Shown one piece after another: positions 33,937-41,500 of a stretch of DNA of 47,177 nt. Position 1 is the stretch's first letter; the number at the start of each line of letters is the position of its first letter. The position numbers were made by a program, and so were the translations under genes. Source of the DNA: Plebeiibacterium sediminum (GTDB taxonomy: Bacteria; Bacteroidota; Bacteroidia; Bacteroidales; Marinilabiliaceae); contig NZ_JAPDPJ010000051.1 of the NCBI RefSeq assembly GCF_026013605.1, forward strand, positions 1 to 47,177, read 5' to 3'. A model generated the notes under the pieces. The model had not been told where the DNA came from. It did no database searches and was given only the letters and a program-made list of their open reading frames with translations.

Positions 33937-36449
33937 AACTGAGTGATTTTGGTCTGTTGGTTTTTTAACTGGTCCATGGAAATAAGACCTTCTTCATGTA
34001 GCTGTTGCAAAAAATGCAGCTTGATGTTTTCTTCTGTATATTGATTAATGGCATATTCCAAATTGCCTGTATCCTGGAAATGTTTACTAATGCGAGCCTT
34101 CTCCTCTCCTTTGGATGAATAAGTAGCGATGGTTTTCTTGGCCGATTCCAATCGAACTAACATGGATTTATCCCCTTGTTTGAGAAAAAACTCTCGATAC
34201 CCCTGTTCATCCCTTCGTTTGGCATCTTTCATCATGGTTATTTCAAAGTCCGTAAGACTCAACCAGGCTTTTAAATCATCATAGTTCTTCACGGTTCCCC
34301 TTCGCATCAGGATCATCGTATCGGCATTGGCAATCAGTGATCGCGCCATCTCTTTTCCTACATTTTGATATAGATCTGTGATCGCCTGAGTGGCCAAACA
34401 CACGGATCCTTCATTTTTTCTAAAAGTCCGATATAAATATTCTACAAAGCCACTTAACTGACCTTTTAAAACCTTCCATCCTTCATCAATGATAAATCGC
34501 TTCTTCTGTCCTCGTAATTTTCTCACTTTTTCCATCACCATCTCCATGATGATCAATCCCACCACTGGAAAAGCATAAATATCCTCTGCTACTGCTTCGA
34601 TATCAAAGACAATAAACCGCTCTGTGGTTAGTTCGATGGTTTCTCTGGAGTTTAACAAGGTCTTGTATTTACCAAAGACAAAAGGTTCTAAGGTAATAAT
34701 GAAGGCTTCTTTATTAAATATGGATTTTCTTTGCTCCTGGATTTCATACTCCTCTTTGACAAAGGCGTAAAATTCAGTTAAATCCGGAAATTTAGAGCTT
34801 TGATTTATGTATTTGTAAAAGGAGTCAATAATGTCCATGATAATGGCATATTCCTCATTATTGGCACTATTTCCGCCTTTCCATACCGACAGCAGTATGG
34901 ATTGGATGAAAAGTAATTTATCCGGATCAGGACAATACATGCCCTCGCTATCTTTTGAACAAATAAAAATCGCAAAGGATAAAGAGCTTAGATCTGAGGA
35001 ATTAAAATACCTCCCATTATGAAAGATACATTGGTCCTTATAGGAATGCCCCACATCTAATATGATCACATGGTATCCTTGTTCCAGATCCTGATCAATG
35101 ATATTATTGACCGTAAAGGATTTTCCTGTTCCGGATCCGCCTTCAATAATCGCATTTCTATTGGCAATATGTGGAGAGTTCCATAAATCTATCACGATCG
35201 GATTGCCAAAGCGATCTGTAAACAGATGTCCTTCATAACTTCCCCTTGTAGTGCTTTCATAGGTAAAATAGGTCAGGGCATGTTCCATCGCTGTAATAAA
35301 AGAGCGGTAATTGCCCCTGGTATAGCCAGGCGTTGTTCCGACCCAAATGGGCAGCGCTTCTTGAAAAGGTTCTACATAGGATTGACAATCGTTGATATTT
35401 CTTAAGGTTGTATTGGCAATAGTGGTCTTTTCTTCCAGCTCACTTAATGTATGACAGGGTATAATCACATTTAAAGACATATCCACAACCGTATACCCCC
35501 GGTTGGATATGGCATCCTTAAAGCCACTGATATCCTGAATACGCTTGGTAGCATCAGTCATGCCCACCACAGACATAAAGCTTTCTTTTGAACTGGCGAA
35601 AAACAATTTCAAATTGGTTCTTTCCTTATTGCGGATAATAAAAGTTCTGGTCAGTGTATGATTAAACGGAAGACCAAATCCTGCCTGATAGGTATTGCCT
35701 AATTTTAAAGAGATGCCTTTTTCAACCTTAAGATCCGAATCCTCGGTCTCAGTGCTGCCCTTATGTGATTTACAATGTTGAACGACCTCTCCATGGTTTA
35801 TCATAGAAATCACACCTACATACTGATCTCCTACTTTTAATTTTCCATCGTCTTTTAATATGGGGGCTAATCTTTTACCCTTCGTATAGTCATTCTCAAA
35901 AGTCCAATGCCTATAGATGTTATTTACCAAATCCTCTGTGGATAAATGGTGTATTTCAATGCCATCAATAGAAGATAAAACAGAGCCTAATTCTTTTCTT
36001 AATCGTTCGGCTTTCTCATAGGTTTTAGGAAATCCTTTAAATGGATTTCTTAAATAATTCGAAAGCTTGACTGCGGAATTGGCATTTTCGGTTAAAGCAT
36101 GAATCTTTTTATCCGGATAGGATATGTATAAATAACTGGTATGTCTTAATAAGGATCGACCTAACAGGTTTTTATGATTCTCTTTTAAAGTAAAACTTTG
36201 AAGCGCCTTTGGGTCCTTATATTCATCTACATAGTAACAATCCTGTTGCGAAACGACAGTTCCTTCAGGTAAAATAGAGAAAGCAGATAAAAACTGATTG
36301 TATAGGGATTGATAATCGGTTTCAGAAAGCGTAAAAACATCCGGAAAATGAATTTTATAACCCCAGGTTATGTCTCCTATACCTGATAGAATTTTAGAGG
36401 CCGAAATGCGTGTAATTGGAAATATATGTTGAACGTCGATATTATTCAT
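33933..36449 (-). CDS. traG: TraG conjugation ATPase (VirB4-like)
   Basis: This 838-residue ATPase powers assembly of the mating channel. The N-terminal half is the VirB4-type domain (GIGDITWGYKIHFPDVFTLS). Walker A is EGGSGTGKSFTVNNII near residue 440. Walker B is RFIIDEGWKVLKG near 655. The C-terminal MARSLIANADTMILMRRGTV and GYREFFLKQGDKSMLVRLE segments are standard for TraG of CTnDOT-like elements. It overlaps traF by 8 nt. Confidence 0.93.
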   Translation of the reverse strand: MNNIDVQHIFPITRISASKILSGIGDITWGYKIHFPDVFTLSETDYQSLYNQFLSAFSILPEGTVVSQQDCYYVDEYKDPKALQSFTLKENHKNLLGRSLLRHTSYLYISYPDKKIHALTENANSAVKLSNYLRNPFKGFPKTYEKAERLRKELGSVLSSIDGIEIHHLSTEDLVNNIYRHWTFENDYTKGKRLAPILKDDGKLKVGDQYVGVISMINHGEVVQHCKSHKGSTETEDSDLKVEKGISLKLGNTYQAGFGLPFNHTLTRTFIIRNKERTNLKLFFASSKESFMSVVGMTDATKRIQDISGFKDAISNRGYTVVDMSLNVIIPCHTLSELEEKTTIANTTLRNINDCQSYVEPFQEALPIWVGTTPGYTRGNYRSFITAMEHALTYFTYESTTRGSYEGHLFTDRFGNPIVIDLWNSPHIANRNAIIEGGSGTGKSFTVNNIIDQDLEQGYHVIILDVGHSYKDQCIFHNGRYFNSSDLSSLSFAIFICSKDSEGMYCPDPDKLLFIQSILLSVWKGGNSANNEEYAIIMDIIDSFYKYINQSSKFPDLTEFYAFVKEEYEIQEQRKSIFNKEAFIITLEPFVFGKYKTLLNSRETIELTTERFIVFDIEAVAEDIYAFPVVGLIIMEMVMEKVRKLRGQKKRFIIDEGWKVLKGQLSGFVEYLYRTFRKNEGSVCLATQAITDLYQNVGKEMARSLIANADTMILMRRGTVKNYDDLKAWLSLTDFEITMMKDAKRRDEQGYREFFLKQGDKSMLVRLESAKKTIATYSSKGEEKARISKHFQDTGNLEYAINQYTEENIKLHFLQQLHEEGLISMDQLKNQQTKITQL

Positions 36450-36732
36450 TATCTATGATTTTTTCTATGAGATTATCCGTATCTGAATAATGGTCTTTGA
36501 CATGAATTTTCTTAAGCTGCTCTGAGATATAATCCGGACACCCCTGGTTCTCGGCACTTTTCATTTTTCGGATGATCCATATGATAATGGGAAAGGTAAT
36601 AAACAGACTATATACACTGGCAATCCCTGGCATCAAGGCACAACCTACCAATACAACCAGATTCATTACTGAGACTCCCATTATCCTGGTTTCTTTGTTT
36701 ATTCTACATAAGGTTCTTTCTCTTGACTCCAT
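36442..36732 (-). CDS. traF: TraF conjugal transfer protein (DUF4133, VirB3-like)
   Basis: This 96-residue protein has two adjacent membrane helices (MGVSVMNLVVLVGCALMPGI and IASVYSLFITFPIIIWIIRK) after a basic start, the layout of TraF/VirB3-like inner-membrane proteins that partner the VirB4-like ATPase. It overlaps both traE (by 1 nt) and traG (by 8 nt). Confidence 0.85.
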   Translation of the reverse strand: MESRERTLCRINKETRIMGVSVMNLVVLVGCALMPGIASVYSLFITFPIIIWIIRKMKSAENQGCPDYISEQLKKIHVKDHYSDTDNLIEKIIDNE

Positions 36733-37010
36733 TATTTAAATATGACTAAAAAGGCACCTTTTAATACTAGCACCACAAGAAATATGGTGTAAGACATTTT
36801 CTGATTGGTCATATTAAAAATGATATTGGCTACCATAAATACAAATGCTGCGATTAATAGTATGGTTAATATGGTACTAATGAGACTTAATAAACTGGTG
36901 GTTTGTGTTTGCAGCGCACTATCCACTTCACTAATGGATTGAGCGGCCACATAAGAAGCTAATGAAAAGCAAGCACTTAAAGTAAAGAAGGATTTTTTTA
37001 ATGTGTTCAT
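36732..37010 (-). CDS. traE: TraE conjugal transfer protein (DUF4134, pilin-like)
   Basis: This 92-residue protein has a signal peptide (MNTLKKSFFTLSACFSLASY, cut after VAAQ) and two hydrophobic helices (SLLSLISTILTILLIAAFVF and KMSYTIFLVVLVLKGAFLVI). Size and pattern correspond to TraE/DUF4134, the VirB2 pilin-like subunit. It directly precedes traF. Confidence 0.87.
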   Translation of the reverse strand: MNTLKKSFFTLSACFSLASYVAAQSISEVDSALQTQTTSLLSLISTILTILLIAAFVFMVANIIFNMTNQKMSYTIFLVVLVLKGAFLVIFK

Positions 37011-37020
37011 GATTTAAAAT

Positions 37021-37311
37021 TTAGATTAAACGATTTATTTCTAGTGAATTATATTTATTTATCTCCAGCATAGCCTTAACTTCAATAGTCTCCTTGAGAG
37101 CTTCCTCATAGCTCACCTCTACGCCTTGCGTTAGATCCTTTTCTGCTGCTGTTTGGGTCATGGGATTGTCTGGTGAACCTGGCATCCAAATGAGCGGATC
37201 AGTTTGATCTTCATTCATATTTTCTTTCCTTAAAAGTGTTTTAACCAAAATGGTAAGCATAAGAAGTAGCGCTATGACAAAACAGGCTACGAGTATCCAA
37301 GTATACTGCAT
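37021..37311 (-). CDS. Small single-pass membrane protein of the operon
   Basis: This 96-residue protein has one N-terminal membrane helix (WILVACFVIALLLMLTILVK, about 5-24), then an acidic soluble tail (NMNEDQTDPLIWMPGSPDNP and SYEEALKETIEVKAMLEINK). It is not one of the standard Tra proteins that I recognise. It is fused tightly into the operon, 2 nt after the TraO-like gene and 10 nt before traE. Confidence 0.65.
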   Translation of the reverse strand: MQYTWILVACFVIALLLMLTILVKTLLRKENMNEDQTDPLIWMPGSPDNPMTQTAAEKDLTQGVEVSYEEALKETIEVKAMLEINKYNSLEINRLI

Positions 37312-37313
37312 GC

Positions 37314-37844
37314 TTATTTAAGAATATATTTAATACCAACACTGACCTGATATTGCCAATTGCCTATGATGGAATTGGTCCTGTATAGTTGTTCAAATGA
37401 GCTATACAGCGCATAACGACTTAAAAAAAGTTCGGCTTCCATTTTAGCCAGTGCTCCGGGTGTAAATTTATTTTTACTTAAATGAAGAATGCTATTCTCG
37501 ATTTTTTCATAGGACACAAAGGTTCCTCCTCCTATGGATGCATAAAATCTCTGCCTCTTAATAATGGGTTTACTTAAACAAAGATTTGCTGAAACAATAT
37601 TGTATTGGTTCTTGGTTGCATAATTACCTTTATCGTATTCTAAATTTAAATTGGTAATACTGGCATTCTTATTAATGCGTGAATATCCCAGATCAAATCC
37701 TACGCCATCAGCCGTATAATGTGAGGATAGATTTATCATCCGTGAATCATAACAATGGGGCGTAATGGATCCGATTTCTTGTTCACTTTGCGCCTGAATA
37801 TAAAGGGGGGACAATAATAGTATTAGCAGGATGTATTTTTTCAT
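37314..37844 (-). CDS. traO: TraO-like outer membrane protein
   Basis: This 176-residue protein has a signal peptide (MKKYILLILLLSPLYIQAQS). Beta strands with alternating hydrophobic residues follow (GVGFDLGYSRINKNASITNL, RFYASIGGGTFVSYEKIENS), and it ends in YQVSVGIKYILK, a typical outer-membrane barrel end. It matches TraO of Bacteroidota elements in length, glycine pattern and ending. In CTnDOT traO lies after traN. Here it is moved to the front of the operon. Confidence 0.72.
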   Translation of the reverse strand: MKKYILLILLLSPLYIQAQSEQEIGSITPHCYDSRMINLSSHYTADGVGFDLGYSRINKNASITNLNLEYDKGNYATKNQYNIVSANLCLSKPIIKRQRFYASIGGGTFVSYEKIENSILHLSKNKFTPGALAKMEAELFLSRYALYSSFEQLYRTNSIIGNWQYQVSVGIKYILK

Positions 37845-38467
37845 AGTTCAATCGTTTTATAGATGATTTCTGACCACTCTTGATCGTTATCTTTAACTTG
37901 TACACCTATTTCATAGGTGCCTTCTTCTTGAAATATGTAGTTGATGGAACTATGATAAGTTTTATCAATCTCTTTTCTATTGACATAAAAACGATACAAT
38001 TCAATCCCCCCTTGATACTTCTCATCTTGATCATAACTATCGCTGGCATCTATAGTCACATTCAAATCAGATGCTGATACGTTCAGCTTTGCAATGGGTC
38101 CCAGATTTTCAAAGACCACTAGTGTGAAAGTGGCTTTGGATATCTTGCCCCAGGAGTCCTTATAAGATATTGTTACAGGAAAACTACCGGTCTGATCTAA
38201 AGCAAATCTTATATTGTTTTCATCCTGTATCTCATATCTGAGATCTGTTAAAACAGTTGGCAGAATACCATTCACTTCTTCATCTTCTATCAAATAGGCA
38301 GCATCATAATAGTTTTGATTGATCTTAACCGAGTCATTAACAAAGTCAATATCATTGTTTATGGTTAGTACCGGATCTTGATTATAATCACTAAAATAAT
38401 CCTCTGTACGGGTACAGGAGCAGAGAACAACAAGCAGCATGGCCAGTTGCAAAATAGAATTTTTCAT
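37841..38467 (-). CDS. PKD-domain lipoprotein
   Basis: This 208-residue lipoprotein has its signal peptide ending in LCSC, so lipidation is at C18. Acidic residues soon after (CTRTEDYFSD) resemble the surface-export signal of Bacteroidota lipoproteins. Two beta-sandwich domains follow. The second is PKD-like (IAKLNVSASDLNVTIDASDS, then YIFQEEGTYEIGVQVKDNDQ). CTnDOT encodes a different small lipoprotein (TraQ, DUF3872) in its operon, and this could be its counterpart. It overlaps the TraO-like gene by 4 nt and follows the giant adhesin after a GAAA-loop hairpin. Confidence 0.72.
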   Translation of the reverse strand: MKNSILQLAMLLVVLCSCTRTEDYFSDYNQDPVLTINNDIDFVNDSVKINQNYYDAAYLIEDEEVNGILPTVLTDLRYEIQDENNIRFALDQTGSFPVTISYKDSWGKISKATFTLVVFENLGPIAKLNVSASDLNVTIDASDSYDQDEKYQGGIELYRFYVNRKEIDKTYHSSINYIFQEEGTYEIGVQVKDNDQEWSEIIYKTIEL

Positions 38468-38481
38468 GGTTTAGAATTTAA

Positions 38482-38497
38482 GCCCTCTTTCGAGGGC
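38482..38497 (-). promoter_or_regulatory. GAAA-loop hairpin between adhesin and tra genes
   Basis: On the minus strand GCCCTC (38497-38492), GAAA and GAGGGC (38487-38482) form a compact hairpin with a tetraloop and only a weak T stretch after it. It occupies the 36-nt gap after the adhesin stop. It may work as a partial terminator or an RNA-processing site that sets adhesin and tra levels apart. Confidence 0.55.
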
Positions 38498-38503
38498 ATC
38501 TGG

Positions 38504-41500
38504 TTATTTTTTTATAATTCGTTTTTTATAAGTTTGTTTACCATCTTGAATCAATAGAATATACATTCCTTTTTGAAGTGTGGATAGATTTAACGTGAGT
38601 TCTTTAGTGTCTTCTCCCCCCTTAATAAAGGTGTTATATACAGTCTGCCCTACAATATTTATAATACTCACTACTAATTCCTCTTCTTTTGCATGGCTTA
38701 CTTCTAATGTAAGATCATTAACAAAAGGAATAGGATAAACTTCTATTGTAAAAGGAGACTCGCTTCCAAAATCTTCACTCAGTTCAATCCTGCCTACTCC
38801 GGATTTAGACTCTCCATACAAAGGTGATTCTGCATTCACATAAAGGAAGTTAGTTTTCTCAAAATTAAAAACACATCCTGTTTGTGTTGTCACCTCCAAT
38901 GAAAGATCATACCAGCCTTCCCAATGTAAATACTGCTCAGGGTTGGTATCATACATGGTTTCATACCATCCTTTTTCATTGTGATTGAGTAACCATTCAT
39001 AGTTGAATTCACCTGGATCCAGATTGGATTCTATATTTGGATAAAAAACAACCTTATTACCGTTGGTAATACTTTCTTTATTAAAAGTACTGGTCTCAAT
39101 ATTGGTATTGACGTAATCAACAATAATACTGATCTCTTTTAAATCTCCTTTACAACCAATCTCATCTTCTATTTGATAGTAATAGTTTGTACTTCCTGTA
39201 GCAGTGAAATGAATTTGTCCTTCATTACTGATCAAATTCAAAGATTGATCGTACCACAACATATTATCCAGATTAGAGTTTATGGTAACCTCTTCATTAA
39301 GGCAATATTCATTCTCATAGGATATTTCTGGTGTAATCACCTCTGTTAATGGTTCAATGCCTACTATATTAGAATAAGCCACAGCTGTTCCGCTAACTAC
39401 TTTTCTTCTATAGTAGGTGGTGGTAGTAATCAGATCACTCGGTGAAATCTCATAGTCGTTTTGTCCAAATAACTCTGTCCAGTTCTCTCCATCTGTTGAA
39501 CGCTCCCAATAATAGGAATATATGCCAATGCCTCCTTCAGCAAGAGTGCCTGATAATTTTGAAGCAGTAGAATTATAACATATGGTTTGATTATTACCTA
39601 TAGTCCCTGCAATTAATCTCGTGGCCACATACACCGTCACTATATTACTTTCTACATCACTACAATTGCCACTGGTCACCATTCTTTTGAAATAAGTTGT
39701 TTTTGTCAATGCTGAAGGTTGATAATCTTCGTTATAAGCATTGGCTATATTCACCCAGTTTGTATTATCAGTGGATTTCTGCCATTGATAGGTATATTCC
39801 CCTGTCCCACCACTAGCTGAAGTACCTAGCAGTTTATCAGGAACAGCATTGTAACCTATATTCTGATCTTCTTCAATCGTTCCAGGTTCGATGGCCTCAT
39901 TGATAGATATTAGTATCTCATTTGTATAAGCTGTCCCACATGTGGATACAATCTTCTTTCTAAAAAATGTAGATTCTGTTAATATGGAAGGCTCATAATA
40001 TTCCGTATGAATACTTGGAATATCTTCCCATGTCGTACCATTTAAGGATTGCTCCCAGATGATCTCATATTCTGAGGCATTAGGATAAGCATCAACAGTG
40101 ATTGGTGATGGTACAACATTATTACATGTAGACTGGTCTCCGATAATGATACCGGCATCCAACATGCCATCAACGGTGATACGAACGATATTGGTGTATA
40201 ACTCTCCGTTAGAGGCTGTATATGCTTTCTTTCTATAATAAATAGATGTGGTTAAAGCTCCTGGCTGATAACTACTACTTGTTGCTCCAATTATATCTGT
40301 CCAATCTGTACCATCTAACGAATACTGCCATTGCTCACTAATAATTCCACTCCCCGTTGTAATATCTTCTATGGCTGAAGGTACGGTATTATAACAGATG
40401 GTTTGGTTATTACCAATGGTTCCTATGATTTCATTTTCTGTAGTAACCGTAATAGCAACCATATTAGAATATAAAGCTCCACATTGACATTCCGAACATC
40501 TACGGAAATAGGTGGTTTGTGTTAATGAAGCAGGTGCATAACTTTCATTGTTAGCACTAACAATATTTACCCAGGTGAGTTTATCCGTAGATTTTTGCCA
40601 TTGATAAGTTATATCCCCACTCCCACCGGTTGCTGCTGTAGAGGAATTTAATATTTCAGGCGTTGAATTGTATATGATAGTTTGATCATTACTTATTGTT
40701 CCTGCTGTAAATTCTTCATAAACATTGATTAAAGTAACATCTGAATAGATCGTACCGCTTTCATCAATAACCACAAGACGATAATAAGTAGACCTTTGTA
40801 AAGATCCCGGTTGGTATGAACTGTTATTGGCTCCATAAATATCTGTCCAGGTAGTACGGTTCTCTGACTGTTGCCATTGATAGGCATAATCACCACTTCC
40901 TCCTGAAATACTTTTCACGCTTATAATCTCAGGAAAGGTATTATAACAAATCGTTTGTGATTCAGTGATCTCTCCAACCTGCAATTGTCCAATAATGGAA
41001 ATGGTTACACTATTACTTGCTATACTATTACAATCATCAGAAGTTATCCTACGGTATAAAGTACTTGTTGTAAGATTAGATGGTGAATAGTTTAGCGATA
41101 TTGCTCCATTAATATCCGTCCAGGTTGCATTATCTGTTGAACTTTGCCATTGATAGGTGTAATCTTCTGATCCGCCACTGGCAGAGCTTCCTGTAATCAT
41201 AGTTGGTATAGTACCATAATATATGGATTGGTCTCCTGTGATAATTCCTTCCTCAAGTTCACTATACACAGTAATAAGTATGCTATTGGAATATTCATCA
41301 GTACAATCATCGCTAACTTTTCGTCGGAAATAAGTGGTTTGTGTAAGTACTGGTGGTGTATAATTCTGCGAGTTTACAGAAATGATATCAACCCAATGCG
41401 TGTTGTCTGTAGATTTTTGCCATTGGTAAGCTATATCTCCACTCCCACCCTCTGCAGATTCTCCTATTATCTGACCTGGAACGGTATTGTAACATATTGT

